A stretch of 63,511 bases of DNA from Gnetum montanum (GCA_015680685.1 MNCI01004082.1:364320-427830); one strand, 5' to 3'; shown: positions 44,623 through 56,310, counted from the stretch's first letter. Numbers and translations are program-made. Notes: generated by a model not told the origin, from the sequence alone.

Positions 44623-45960
44623 CAAAGCATCATGGTTGATATTTCTAAATTCATGTATCATCACATGATCCATCTCTCATTGACTTCTAATTAATTTTCA
44701 ATGAATTTCCTACAAAACCTTTTGTTTTTAGCCAAATTTAGATTCTTCAAGACCAAACTTTCATAATTTCAACTATTTTGAACATCAATGGGATCCATAC
44801 TGTAGCCTAGCAATCCCAACGAAGCATAAGGATCCACCAAAGGTAAATTACAATGAATTTTCAAGTAAAAAACTAAGTGAAAATACATATCACATTGTCT
44901 ACGATATTGCAAGCCCTTTGCGATATTTCAGTTATAAAAACTGTAAAATACTAGTGCCCCATTTTGATAAATTACATTTTTCTTAAAATACGAAGGCAAT
45001 TCTTGTCATTTCTAAAGTCTAGAGAATTCATAGTGCTATAACTTATAACCCAAACATTCATTTAACTCTATTCAAAAACACCTGAGCTCTTGGAGAAGAG
45101 CTCTTTATTGTAAGGACCACTAGGATGTGAACTTAAAAATTTTCCAACACCCAATTTTTGAATGTTTAAGGTAACCAACATTTTAAATGATTAATTAATT
45201 AATATTTTAACATTTTAGTTGTCTTAGAGCCCAAGAAATGTTAGAAAGTAATGTCCAATGCTCTACCCACATGAAGACAAATATACACAAAGTCAAAGTA
45301 TTTTTATTTATTTTTCAATTGATGGGCAGATGCAAACTATTTTAGCCCTAATTCACCTTTATTTTACATAAATTTCTTTATTATCACTATGAGGAATGAC
45401 TTATCAAGTTTTCCAAGTATGGCCCCAATCATTTCTTATAAATTATAAGGTCATACATGAATGAAATAATCCATTTTGATGGTAATAAAGTTGACATTCA
45501 ATTTTCTTTGTAATTTCATGATTTTTCATATTCCTTTCTTCTTTCATTTACACATATATCATTAGTATCAAATTCCATTATTAATTATTAATTCACTGTC
45601 ATTAGACATCAATGCAACCAAATTATGAAGCAACCATCATATTAAATGCATTATCAATATTTCAATAACTCATTTTCTCATAGTCTAAAATTTTACACAT
45701 TTTAGAATTATCACATCTATAAGATCAAGAGTTAAAACTATATAAGTCAATAATTCAAGAAGAAGTTTTTAAAAATTTTGCAATTGCCTTGTATCATAAC
45801 ATTACATTTTTCAAAACTTTGGTCAAAACCAAAAGATCAACAAGGATTAAGATCATTATTAATAATTTTTAGAAGCTAACAATTGATTCTTGTGTTTTAT
45901 AAATGGTACTAAAATGTGTTCCTAACACAATCATATCCTCACAACCTAAAGAAAATAGGG
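44623..45960 (+). mobile_element. Element X internal region, resumed
   Basis: After the old Tat-like element X continues. CACATTGTCTACGATATTGC (44891-44910) with TTTGCGATATTTCAGTTATA (44918-44937) corresponds to the palindromic internal promoter of the younger relatives, and ATAACTTATAACCC (45042) loosely follows their ATAACTCGCTCGCT segment. The remainder is AT-rich and unreadable. Confidence 0.4.
44891..44940 (+). promoter_or_regulatory. Decayed internal promoter of element X
   Basis: Two half-palindromes, ACGATATTGC and TTGCGATATT, sit ahead of TTATAAAA. The same order (palindrome pair, then TATA) occurs at 52990-53056 and, on the minus strand, at 62374-62438. Confidence 0.4.
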
Positions 45961-45969
45961 CTCACGTGG

Positions 45970-48420
45970 ATGTGAACAAGGCCAAGATCAACTATAATAA
46001 TCCTAATTTGGGAGACAAGGGTAGGAAAAGCCAATTGTATAATTAGTGCACTAACTAACAATTCAAACTTAACAATCTATCTAAGAAAAAGCACTAACAC
46101 TAACACCAAGAGTAGTAATATAAGTAAAACCCATTAAGAAGTATGTCAAGGCAATTAGCTATAAGGTAGTTGTCACTCATATGCTTCTCAAATTGAATTT
46201 CAAGCTCTTCATAGAGTTCACTCCATAGAAGATGAAAAACCCTAGTTTATAGACATCTCCACTTTAATCCTCTAGGAGAAACCCACATGTTTTGAAATAA
46301 TCAAAAGTTAAATTCCACTATGCAAATAGGAGATATCTCTATCTCCTACACCATTGAGACCGTTATTTTAGTCCTTGAAATTCCTAACCAAGCAGTTGAA
46401 GCCCATGAATTGTTCAGCTTTTCTAACATGAACATAAGATAAATGTGAATATAGAAAGCCTACAATGTTCAAGAAAAAACTACAAGTTCCTAATACTAGC
46501 TAAGAAGATTTATTTTAAGATAGGAGCATTCACCATTTTTTCCATAGTGTACTTGAATAAGATATCATCCTTCACAACCCATGGATGTGTAATTTTTGAG
46601 TAGAAAATACTTGACAAATCTTAATAATCTTCTCTTCCATGAGATCAAGTGAAGATTCAAAGAAAATCAACCTGAAGTAAAATTTTATCATTCCCATGCT
46701 TTATTCAAAATTTGTACAAGTTTGCAAGGCTCACAAGTTATCTAAATGAATCATCAAAGAGGTCTAGAATTCTTCTTAGTCTAAAATCATGAAGCTTGTA
46801 CTAGCAATGAATAGGCAAGATGTAGTAGCTTCACTAAGGACTGAGGCCACAGTCATAAGAATCTCTCTAATAATTACTACATCCACTCTTTTAGTAATTA
46901 CTATAATAATAATGATTACCAGTGTTAGAACAAGCATCATAAGGACTAGTTCTATTGGCACTAGCACTCAAGTATACGTTGTTGATCTTGAAGTCTATCA
47001 CTCTACAGTGAGTCATTTATAAAACCTATTATAAGCCATGATTTTTGGGATAGTGACACTTGGCCAATATGTTGAAATGAGTCAACTATTTCAATAAACC
47101 CTCTCTCATGGCATGTTGATATAGATCTAATATTGGATGATTAGGCATATATCTTCACAAATGCAACTAATTTTTAAGTTATCCTATAATTAGAAGAGGG
47201 ATCCACCATTGTGGTAATGCCTCATGAAGAATAAGAAGGAGCTATAGAGTAGCTCATTGATCACAGCAGTGTGAAGGCCAATGTTCCTTTAGCATTGATT
47301 CTAAATTTCATTACCATTAAAAACATCTAAATATTCATAAGGATAGGCATCAAAGGAATATGGAGCATGATCGTAGCCTCACATATGGATGCATTGGCCA
47401 AACATTTTCAAATGGAATAGATAATTGGAAACATATTTGACATTCCAGAAGATGTTCCTTTAGTTTAAGTTGATTACAACTAAGGGAAAATTGTTGTTGT
47501 CTAAAGCTTAGATATAGTAGGTTAGGTGGAATATCTAAAAACTAAAAGATGAAGTAGTCCAACTTTGCATATAGTTTAATAACCTATTATGGTTCATCAC
47601 TCAAGAGTAGCTTGGTTAGTTATGTGAAAATAAGAATAATCAATTGGTAGCCAAGCAATAGCAAATTCAATGGAAAAAGAAGAAAGCAATATGAAATGCA
47701 TCTTAGTTTGAAGCAAACCAACATGGATTAAATAAGACCACCACCATGTTGTAGGGGGATAATAAGAACTTGGTAGAAAAAAATCAAATATTGACATAGG
47801 TGGCATGGAAAGAAGAATAAATAGAGTAATGCTTGAGATATTTCCATCAACAAATGGTGAAGGCAGATCTGAAAATCAAGAGATTTACTTGGGAGAATTG
47901 TACCTTATCCATGATAGAGGTTTAAGTAATTTAACAAAGGTTTGTAATTGAGGTTAAGGCCTAAAAATGAGGCAAAATGATAGAAAGTGTTTAAAAATAT
48001 TTTCAAAGATTATGTTAGCCTCAAAAGAAGATCAATGATTAAGAAATCAAAATAAGCAAGATCAAGTTGTACACCACCTTATAATAATTAATAGACACTA
48101 CATGGAAGAGCATCAATGTAGTGAACCAAAAAGAGATAAAAATGAAGAAGTTGCAAATTGAGGACATGATGCTCTAGGTGGAGCTAGCTAACCTCCAAAA
48201 TGTTAATATCACCATGTTGATAACATGAAGGTCCAAGATAGAGTTGGAAGAACAAGTTGCTATCATGTTTTTTCTTTATGAACATGACTAAAAACTCCAT
48301 GATTAAGCAAAGTAGAAGCCACAAGCTACAAATGTGGATTTGAAGATTCTTTGAGCTCAATACACTAGTCAGCAAAACATTGTAGAGAACTAAGCAAATG
48401 ATAACCTACTGGGAAGCTAA
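45970..48420 (+). pseudogene. Third, oldest copy of the plant-transposon-domain/coiled-coil gene (element X)
   Basis: Scattered in-frame stretches keep the order of the copies at 53547 and 61902. LKLNFKLFIEFTP (about 46184-46222) corresponds to MELNFESLTEFAP. TIETVILVLEIPNQ (about 46350-46391) corresponds to STKAILEVLNIPN. KKIYFKIGAFTIF (46503-46541) corresponds to EKIYFKIGTYHIF. In the tail, ENCTLSMIEV (about 47892), EIKISKIKL (about 48037) and KLQIEDMML (about 48148) match ENQTLLMEEV, EIHMAKVHI and DLQIQDLIE. Stops are everywhere. Conservation of this order over the whole length makes the match convincing even though each piece is short. Confidence 0.65.
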
Positions 48421-48925
48421 GAATTGAGTAAAGGCATTTAAAGTGTAGCACATCATTTTCACTACCTAGTTTGTACAAGAAATAAAATGTTCTCCAAGTT
48501 TTCATGTTCATGAGACATCATGATCATGCTTGAACTCACAAAACTCACTTGAAAGTTCAAAGATCTACAAATGAATGAAAAGAAGTATAAGATGTTACTC
48601 CCCAATTTTCACATCAAGGAGAAGATATTAATTAAATAAATGCAAGAACCACCAAGACTTAAGGCGTTGTCATCATTGAGAACAACATGATGATTCTTCA
48701 TCAATGATTTTAAAATATTCTCACAATATTATAATTTCTTTGTCAATATATGGTTTTATCCTTCTTTGTAAGTCCATTTGAATAAAATCTTGTAATGTGG
48801 CTTTCGATTAGTTAGTTAGCTAGTGAGAAACTTAGCTTGTCAGTGTTACTCCCACCATTTTAGTAACAAACTCTAATCCAATTTTGATTAATGCAATGAT
48901 GAGTTTTTACTCATTCATCAAGGTA
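48421..48925. other. Element X 3' internal region
   Basis: No gene seen. Its end, GATGAGTTTTTACTCATTCA then AGGTA (48908-48925), is a decayed form of the PPT context at 14832-14859. Confidence 0.45.
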
Positions 48926-49725
48926 TGATGAATGTTAAATAAAGTAATTGAAATATCACATGTCAATATTGTAGATGCAATGTAGTAGTGATCATAAATG
49001 TCTATAAATACTATCCACCTACTACATTTATGATACATTAATGTTAGTAAGTAGTTGAACTCTTGTAGTTTAATTTCTTGAATTCATGTAGTATTTAGTA
49101 AGTGCCCACAACATGAATTAATTTGATTATGTAGAATTTTGTTGAGTAGCATTGTATCTAGATACATTTCATGATTGGTAATAACATCACAATAAATTCA
49201 TATTTATTGCAATACTTGAATTAGCATATATTTTACTTTTACTGAAATTTACTTTCCCTTGTACTTAGCTTAATATTTACATTTCCCTACATAATAATAA
49301 TTCAATAGACTAAGCATTACTAGTTTTGAATGTAATGTATAGCTATTTAATAACCTAGCAATGCTATCACTTAGCAATCCTAGTGATGATTGCCCTAGTT
49401 CAAGACATGTACTATAAGCATGAAATAGACACTCATTGCATTAGGCTAGCTTATAATTTACTTATTATTATTTGTTTGATTAATTAATTCTCTACACCTT
49501 TAATTATTTTCATTAATCACTAAACAATATCATAATCATGCATCTTGCTTAGACTAAATCATATGTGCAAGGTCTTATTATTATTCTAAGTGTGAAAACA
49601 ACAATACATGATTATTACATAACTCCCTAAATAATAATACTAGTACCATCCATAAATTATGATATGGTCTACTACATCACTTGTAGATCATATGGTGGAG
49701 CATTAGTTATACTCACTACTCATCA
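48926..49725 (+). mobile_element. Element X 3' LTR
   Basis: It begins TGATGAATGTTAAATAAAG and ends ATATGGTGGAGCATTAGTTA plus TACTCACTACTCATCA, the old form of the family end ATGGTTGAGTGTAGGGGTAC...CACTCATCA. The inner part (CATAAATGTCTATAAATACT, 48992) matches the interrupted 5' LTR at 7827. Length 800 bp, close to the 808-850 bp of its relatives. Confidence 0.65.
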
Positions 49726-50570
49726 TTACTTGAGTAAATATAGAATAAATCCTTATTTCCAACTTATGTCACTTGAGAATACTTACCAATTTAATTTTCA
49801 AAAGTATAAACTAAACTAAAAAGAAAAATAGAAAAACCCAAAAAATTGGAATAAGGGTTATAACACTTTCTACTCTTCATCTCCCTCTAGAAATCACAAG
49901 TTGCACTCATAGTTCAATCATAATGGAACTATGATTGAATGACCATGTTTTAGGTGGTAAAGCTTGATCTTGCTACTCAGCTTCTTCTTGAAAATAATTA
50001 TTGTAATTTGGTAACTTAGAATAGTTAAGTATCATAGAAAATATAATTTGAAATCTTGACAAATAAGGATATTAAAGCCACCATCAATAGTTATAACAAC
50101 ATGATTAGTCAATTGAGACTCTTGATGGGCATCATTTATGAGCATCATTTGCTCTTGAACTTAATAATTCAACTTATCTACCAATGGTTCAAAGTAAGTA
50201 GAATATGCACTAGTTGATAACATGATGTGATGAAATAATAAGAATAATTTTTTTAAATCTATATCCTTATTTAAATGGTTTTGCACATGCTTGGACATCA
50301 AGGCCCAGTGTACACAACTTCCCACAACTTCCTACTTTTACATTAAAGTCTTCATAGAGAATGGATAATACTGAATTAGCTAACATAAAGCAGAAAAAGC
50401 TTATCCTTCAAGCTTCTCTTAATCTAATAAATTAAATAAGATGTTCGACAAAGTCTAACGTTTGAACATGTAGAATCAATGACTAGATGTATATTACCTA
50501 CACATACAAACTTTCTTAACGATTGGGTTTTTAGTACCAATGCTAAGGTAACAAGACTTCTCTAGCACCT
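49726..50570. other. Unidentified AT-rich sequence ending in target site CACCT
   Basis: No gene or repeat recognised. Its last five bases (50566-50570, CACCT) are the left target duplication of the next element. Confidence 0.5.
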
Positions 50571-51419
50571 TGATGAGTCATGAATTGTGGGTAGTGATAT
50601 CGCATCCATGATATCGTGTACGCGATATCCTAGCCTAGACACGATATCGCGTACGCGATATCACAGCCTGTCTCCTCATCTATAAATAAGAGGTAGGCAA
50701 TTTTGGTAGAGGCAGTTCTTGAAGTTTAAGTTTTCAATAGTTTTTAGTTGTCAGTTTTTCCTCTCAACCCCTTTCTCCAAGTGCATGCCCGCAATGTGAT
50801 GATTGTAATTGTACGACATCCTTATTCGAGTGTGACATACTTGGACACACACATGACCAACAATAAAGATTGAGATTACTTCATCATTGCAGCATCCACT
50901 TAGCTTAATTATTTATTTAATTATCATTGTTATTTACTACTTTCTTAATTAATATCTCTCTACCCTTATCTCCTAGTAATACGGAATGAGTACGACTTAG
51001 TCACGAGCATTCAAGTGTGACTACTTGGTAACCCAGTAGCATACTTAGGCCATGCGTTTGGTAATCCCAGTGGTAGTCCTAGACGAGGTCCAAGATGTGT
51101 AAAGATGATTGAGGAATGGATGCTCATCGCACTTAGGCTAGTTTAGATTCTCTCTCACCCTCTCTCTTTCCTAGTTTAGTTGATATTATTTACCATCATA
51201 CCCAGGAGTAGCATTAGTGTAGGAACACATCATACACCTCACTTTGGACTAAACCATACGTGACAAAGCTAATACTAGTCCAAGTGAGAAGATAGTGAAC
51301 TGTGATCCATGAATAACCATCTAGATACCATAACTAGTCCGTCTGCGGAGTTCAACCGAATCGTGCATGAAACACTCGTATTCATATGGTTGGGTGTAGG
51401 GGTACCTCGCCACTCATCA
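50571..51419 (+). mobile_element. 5' LTR
   Basis: TGATGAGTCATGAATTGTGG to CCTCGCCACTCATCA. U3 has the GATATC cluster (50594-50664), a TATA box (TATAAATAAGAGG, 50681) and, 180 bp on, an AATAAA signal (50862). Differences from the 3' LTR are scattered and mainly transitions. Confidence 0.9.
50594..50664. promoter_or_regulatory. GATATC palindrome cluster in U3 (5' LTR)
   Basis: Five GATATC cores in 71 bp, in CGTGTACGCGATATC and GATATCGCGTACGCGATATC settings. The last 20-mer is a perfect palindrome. The cluster ends 17 bp before the TATA box. Confidence 0.65.
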
Positions 51420-51420
51420 T

Positions 51421-51438
51421 TGGCACCGTTGCCGGGGA
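51421..51438 (+). other. Primer-binding site, tRNA-Asp type
   Basis: TGGCACCGTTGCCGGGGA is complementary to the tRNA-Asp 3' end apart from one G to A change, one base after the LTR. Confidence 0.85.
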
Positions 51439-51561
51439 CGGTGCTAGTTCTCTAGATTAGTTATATCATACAAGGTCACTGTATAGGAATTAATGATATA
51501 TCTTTTAGGGAGAAATAATTACAAAAATTCACATACAAATTCACACATAATTTCATAGTCA

Positions 51562-51938
51562 TGCCTCTCCTACAAGACTACGATAATTCCACATCTAGTG
51601 AGGTAGTTCATTGGAGAACCAACGAATTATATGACAATGAAGATTGGAGTACGCAATCCAAGGTGGAAATTTCTTATAGACATAAATGAAGGCAACATCA
51701 TCCCAACACATGAAAGCATAACTTACTTGATGATGATGAACCCTTATTGGCCACTACAAGCCTAACGCAAATAAGAGAGGTTGTTCGAATCTCCTATAGG
51801 CATCATAAAGAGAGCCGCCTACCCATGCTCGATTTAAACAGCTTCACCAATTTCTCAGGAGGTAATGACTTAGATCCGCAACAACATTTACAAGCTTTCT
51901 CAGGAGGCTATGACTTAGATCTACAACAAAAAAATTAA
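51562..51938 (+). pseudogene. Remnant of Gag N-terminus
   Basis: A frame from MPLLQDYDNSTSSEVVHWRT (51562) runs to 51935 with two stops near 51688 and 51709. DDDEPLLATTSLTQIREVVR (51732-51791) and LDLNSFTNFSGGNDLDPQQH (51832-51891) follow DDHDEPLLATRGMLDITEAV and LDMNNIPRFERG-NADPHNHL of the Athila-like gag at 9569-9729. A duplicated FSGG(N/G)DLDLQQ phrase (51851-51933) ends it, after which the homology stops. In the Athila lineage gag follows the PBS, so this is what is left of it after the capsid and pol were replaced. Keeping a gag start may also keep a packaging signal. Confidence 0.65.
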
Positions 51939-52985
51939 TTTTGTGTTCATTGTACTCAGAATGAAGAAGGATGGATCAAGAGGGAATGATTAGGGTGTGA
52001 CATCAAGGGCACTTGTGGATTCTCTTTGGTGGCATCTGTGGGCGTTATCACACAACGTGGTTGTACTAATATCCTTGTAGATCTAATGCAAAATGGGAGT
52101 AAGAGTAATCAAAAGGCACTCAAAAATCCAATGCTGTTCTAGGGGTTCCCACTCGAAATACATGCACCCATGCCTAAAGTTTGGCAGCTTCTTTGGATTC
52201 AGTAATCAAAAAAAAAAGTGCCACAAAGCAAAAATCACTCCTCCCTTGAACAAAATGTCAAGTGATCATACGCCTTGTTGTTATGGTAGTCTCATAGTCA
52301 CTCATCATGGGATGAAACAATGTGGTGTCACTAATCAGAGGAATGGACTTGGTCTTGATCTTGGAACGACGGGTTAATGACACATTAATCATGATTTACA
52401 CATAGGATTCATTGTGCCCTAGGTCAATTACCTCATGTCCTAATCTCTACAATCCCTTCTATAGTCCGTCTCATCTCGCTGTTCATGTAATTGTAGCTCG
52501 TGTCTCTTATAGCATAAAATTCTTACCTTATTCCGATGGTACTTACATGTGTGTGTGTTGTGGAACTAGTGCAGATTACATTTAACCCTTCTAGTGCCCA
52601 CAGACATTTTCAAGTGTGGTTATGCAAGGGAATTATAGGTTGGAACCTGCTTTGGGGAAGACCCACTTGCGTAATTTTTTGTAATTTGCACTCGTAACAC
52701 ATATTCCACACACCATCTATTACCCTTAGCATATTGTCAACAATATTCTTTCCCTTATTACTATCCCTCTGATTCACACATTCCTATGAACCATCACATA
52801 GCCTTTTTCTCTCCCTTATCATCCGAAGTCTGTATTGATAAATTCCACACCATCATAATTTTTGTGCCTTTAGAACTAGTTGAATTACCCTGGAACCCTT
52901 TAAAAAAGATCCAGATGTCCTTATTTTCCATCGTTAATTTTAGAAAAATATTAAAATTTTGGTATATTCCCTAAGTGCCTTAACA
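51939..52985. other. Conserved non-coding internal region
   Basis: It matches the minus-strand element over 62443-63511 (e.g. AGAGGGAATGATTAGGGTGT at 51979) and has decayed matches in X (16801-17153). GTTGGAACCTGCTTTGGGGA (52640) is also close to 14059 in the Athila-like element. Short frames within it are not conserved in phase, so I treat it as non-coding. Confidence 0.6.
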
Positions 52986-52989
52986 TCGA

Positions 52990-53056
52990 TAGGTCGCAAT
53001 ATTGTGTACGCGCTATCAAGTACGCGATATAGCATCCCAAAAATATATATATATGC
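52990..53056 (+). promoter_or_regulatory. Internal promoter-like block (palindromes then TATA)
   Basis: AGGTCGCAATATTGTGTACG and CAAGTACGCGATATAGC form a pair of GCGATAT-type half-palindromes; AAATATATATATATGC follows within 10 bp. The minus-strand element has the same order at 62438-62374 and element X at 44891-44940. The layout copies that of the LTR U3 (palindromes, then TATA), 500 bp ahead of the gene's ATG. Confidence 0.55.
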
Positions 53057-53094
53057 AACCTCCTTGTGCTACATAACATCATTTTCAACTATTC

Positions 53095-53265
53095 ATGGAG
53101 GGGAAGTCTTTCAAATTTCTCTCTACGACTTACGATTGCGTGCCCCTTGCTTTCATATCCATAACTCGCTCGCTAGTACTCCGATTTTCATTCTACTTGA
53201 ACCTACTTGAACCCAGACTGTTCAGCTTAGTCGTGCGGGAGGGGCACACACCGAGTAGCGCATAA
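53095..53265 (+). CDS. Short upstream ORF in the presumed 5' leader
   Basis: A 56-codon frame, MEGKSFKFLSTTYDCVPLAF..., stops at TAA 53263-53265. The minus-strand element has a matching 48-codon frame (MGDFFEFFSTTCDCEKFAFL..., 62334-62188). They share STTxDC and RSLVLRF. Between TATA and intron it could be an upstream ORF or merely conserved leader. The difference in length and a shifted end argue that its coding nature is unproven. Confidence 0.35.
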   Translation: MEGKSFKFLSTTYDCVPLAFISITRSLVLRFSFYLNLLEPRLFSLVVREGHTPSSA

Positions 53266-53306
53266 TGTTTTTGAAATTCATCATCACCCAAAGGAAATTA
53301 TCAAGG

Positions 53307-53546
53307 GTAATTAGTTATAAAAATAAGGATAAATGTGCCAAAAAAATTTCATCCCCTTAATTATACTGAGAAACTAGATTTGGAAACCAACTAAGCAAAG
53401 AGGATTCAATATTATAATCTTTCAGGAACATTTCCTCCTAATAAGTAACATCACATGGAGATAAAGTAAATTCATTAAGGAAATCAGTAAGGTATAACCT
53501 AACTTTGGTAACAACCTTACTAACAATTGGCCCCGTGTGATTGTAG
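53307..53546 (+). other. Predicted 5'-leader intron ending at the ATG
   Basis: Donor CAAGG|GTAATTAGTTA and acceptor TGTGATTGTAG|ATGG. The minus-strand copy has CATGG|GTAATTAGTTG and TGTGATTGCAG|ATGG, so both splice sites persist while the intron body differs (240 and 223 bp). An acceptor directly abutting the start codon is unusual. Confidence 0.6.
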
Positions 53547-56310
53547 ATGGCCCCGAAACACAGACAACAAGAAGGTCCTACTCAAGGTGGGATCAAACGA
53601 CCCAGGAGAGGTCAAGGAAAATTTCCTACCGGATAGCATGCAGAGCAGGAGGAATAATCATTTAGTATCCACCAAGCAGACCTTGCTATTGTACAATCAA
53701 GGTAGGTAGAAGGAGGAGCTGCTGCTGCGTATGAACATGGACAACATCTCACGTTGCCCCAGGATTGTGTTCAGGCCATCCATGAAAGGTCCATATTCAC
53801 TGCAGTGATTATGGAATTAAACTTTGGATCTTTCACAAAATTTTCTCCAAAAGCTGTTAGGGATCACCTCAAAGGGTTCTCATTATGGCATATCCTCTCT
53901 GAAAGCGGTGCTTGGTACTTAGGGAAAACGTACCAATTTTTGCACAATAAAGAACAAGGCACCACAGTTAACATTTTTGGCGTGACTATTGATTTCTCTA
54001 TTCAAGCCATTTCAAAAGTATTAAACCTTCCAAATATAGGGCCAAAGGTTGCTAAGTTGTCTGCCTACTCAGACCCTGATGCATAACGAGTTTGGTTAGA
54101 GAGGACATATGGCAAGGAAGATAAGATGTTTGGGGAGTTGACGACGAAAGAGAAGATTTATTTCAAAATAGGGACTTATCACATCTTCCCCAAAAAAGGC
54201 TTAAAAATAATTTTAACAAATGCAACAATAGGATGTGCAGTGTTGATGGGAAAGGTTAATGGTAACCTACCTCATCTATATTTTACGGAGATCCTGAGGT
54301 GGTTTGAAGAACGAAAGATAGGGAAGCTTACGTTACCCTTCCCTTGTCTTATTAGGAAGCTGTGCAAACGTGCTGGTATTAGAGGATACACCAATGATGT
54401 CCTTTGAAAAGCCCAAAATGCTTCGTATGCTGAACTGCTAAGCCACCAACATCAAGGAAAATCACTGGTGAGATGCTGGGGCCAAAACAAGAGAAAGAAC
54501 AGACTGTAGAGCCAATTGCAACTCAACTTGCAGGACCCAACCAACTTCCAAGCATGAGACCCAGCCAACAACAAGAAGCAGGGCCTAGCATGGGCTAGCA
54601 GGATCAACCACCACCACTGCTGCAAGATTACAGACCATCGATGTGCCATCTCAGGGCCATCACTGAGATGGTCAGTTGGGGAAGTCGTGATGACGCAAAT
54701 CTCTTCTGCGTCATCGATAATGTCGTACAGCCCACGGTTTCTATGAATCATGCGAGGGATGAAGTGTCCATTCAGAAAGAAGGAGGAGAGAGCGCTTGGT
54801 CACAACAGATTTCAGGGAACACTACATCCTTTCAGGTGTAGTTAAAAACTGGAGAAGGGGCCACGGTGGTGGTCATGCAGCACCAAGATGTAGTAGGAGC
54901 CGCAGAAGTGAACACAGACCACATTAAGGAATCATTTAATATACTTGTTATGCCACCAACAGATCTTAGAGGAGCATGGGATACTCAAACTCTGGCTGGA
55001 ACCTCAATGACTCCTACGGACAAACGAGGATGTACTTGATCGATTAATACAAATAGGATAGGTAATGACATCCTTGTTTAACATCCCATAGGATGTTACA
55101 GCAATACAATCAGGCCTCATTTCCACCAAAGGAAAGCTGGTCTTGATAGAGATGAGGATCAAGCATGCCGACCCTGCAAGCAGCATAGTGAGATCCTTCT
55201 CAATTCGTTCCCGCAGACTAGCTAGACATTTTCAGAACTGAGCAACTTACTAAACTGTTGACAGAAAATAAAAGGGTGGTGGAAGAAAAAGAGAAGGCTA
55301 TTTGGGATGCCTCTGTAGCACAAGTGTAAACTTATGTGCACACTGAGGCACTCAAAGCCTTACAAGAGGAAAACAAACAACTTGTTTTTGACAACCTTCG
55401 GTTGACCTCTATGGAGAAACAAAAGAATGTTCTTGAAGAATATTTTCAATAGTTGCGAGAACAACAAATCAGGGTCAACTAGGACATGAACCATTTATCC
55501 AGGGAAAATCAAACCCTCTTGATGGAGGAGGTACACACCATCTGTCAGAACACGGCCATTGAAATAAGCGCATGGCAGAATGAGGCTAAACGACATGAGA
55601 AATTGAAGGAGCATTTTCGGGACCAGGTGGGGATGTATAGGCAAATCATTGAGAAGGAGATCCATATGGCCAAGGTCCACATCAACACTCTCAGTGCTCA
55701 ACACACTAACTGGCAAGCCATATTGGACACATATGTGTTTGCCCACCAGGTGGAAGTTAAGAGCCAAGACCTACAGATCCAAGACCTTATAGAATACATA
55801 GATTTGGCAAAACTGTAATATTCCAACCTTGCCATGTTGACAGCAGGGCACCCAAGGACAGAGCTCGAGTAGAATGTGGCCACCACCTACGTCAAGTATT
55901 AAACTGAATTTTTCGAATGCAAGAAAATATTGCAAAAATTGGAGGCTGCAAATTCTAAACTTGAGGTGGTTAAAGCAAGCTATCAGGGGTAGAAAGGTAT
56001 CGCAACAAACTTGGCTTGATGGCTCGTAGATTTTCAAGAATACAGAGACAAAGCTAGAGCCTACGAGGAGGAACGTCAAGTGTTTGCAGCTTGGTATGTC
56101 AAGGCAACTAAAATGTTTCCGCAACTACCATGCCCATGGGAGGTGTCGACTCCATCAAACATTGGAACATTAGCATGGATGGGACAGGATCCCCGAACTG
56201 AAGAGGAGAAACTCCAGGCCATACTTCAATGCCATCAACATCCAAGACTTGGAGCACAAGACAAAGGAAAGGCACCCATGGAGGAGCCACCACCACCAGG
56301 AACTACATGA
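53547..56310 (+). pseudogene. Putative plant transposon-protein domain with C-terminal coiled coil
   Basis: The start MAPKHRQQEGPTQGGIKRPR is followed by a basic region, then the domain: VIMELNFGSFTKFSPKAVRD (53806-53865), SGAWYLGKTYQF, GTTVNIFGVTIDFSIQAISK (53960-54019), VLNLPNIGP, VWLERTYGKEDKMFGELTTK, EKIYFKIGTYHIFPKKGLK and LTLPFPCLIRKLCKRAGI (54326-54379). This order is like Pfam's putative plant transposon protein family; that is recall, not a search. A Gln/Pro-rich linker (54480-54620) and a long coiled coil follow: KNVLEEYFQ, MNHLSRENQTLLMEEV (55486-), ENLKEHFRDQV-type heptads to about 56090, and a KGKAPMEEPPPPGTT end with stop at 56308. About 900 codons, with about 20 stops. Single-frame stretches up to 110 codons remain. 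Confidence 0.75.

Noticed and set aside
44623-45960. Possible host gene between the old Tat-like element and the decayed gene
   Set aside because: No open frame or splice pattern; the only readable parts follow the element X internal order.
53527-53709. Frame MAPCDCRWPRNTDNKK and its minus-strand twin at 61922-61740
   Set aside because: They overlap the start of the larger gene in another frame and are conserved only because the DNA is; the MAPK-type start fits the intron acceptor and the downstream domain.
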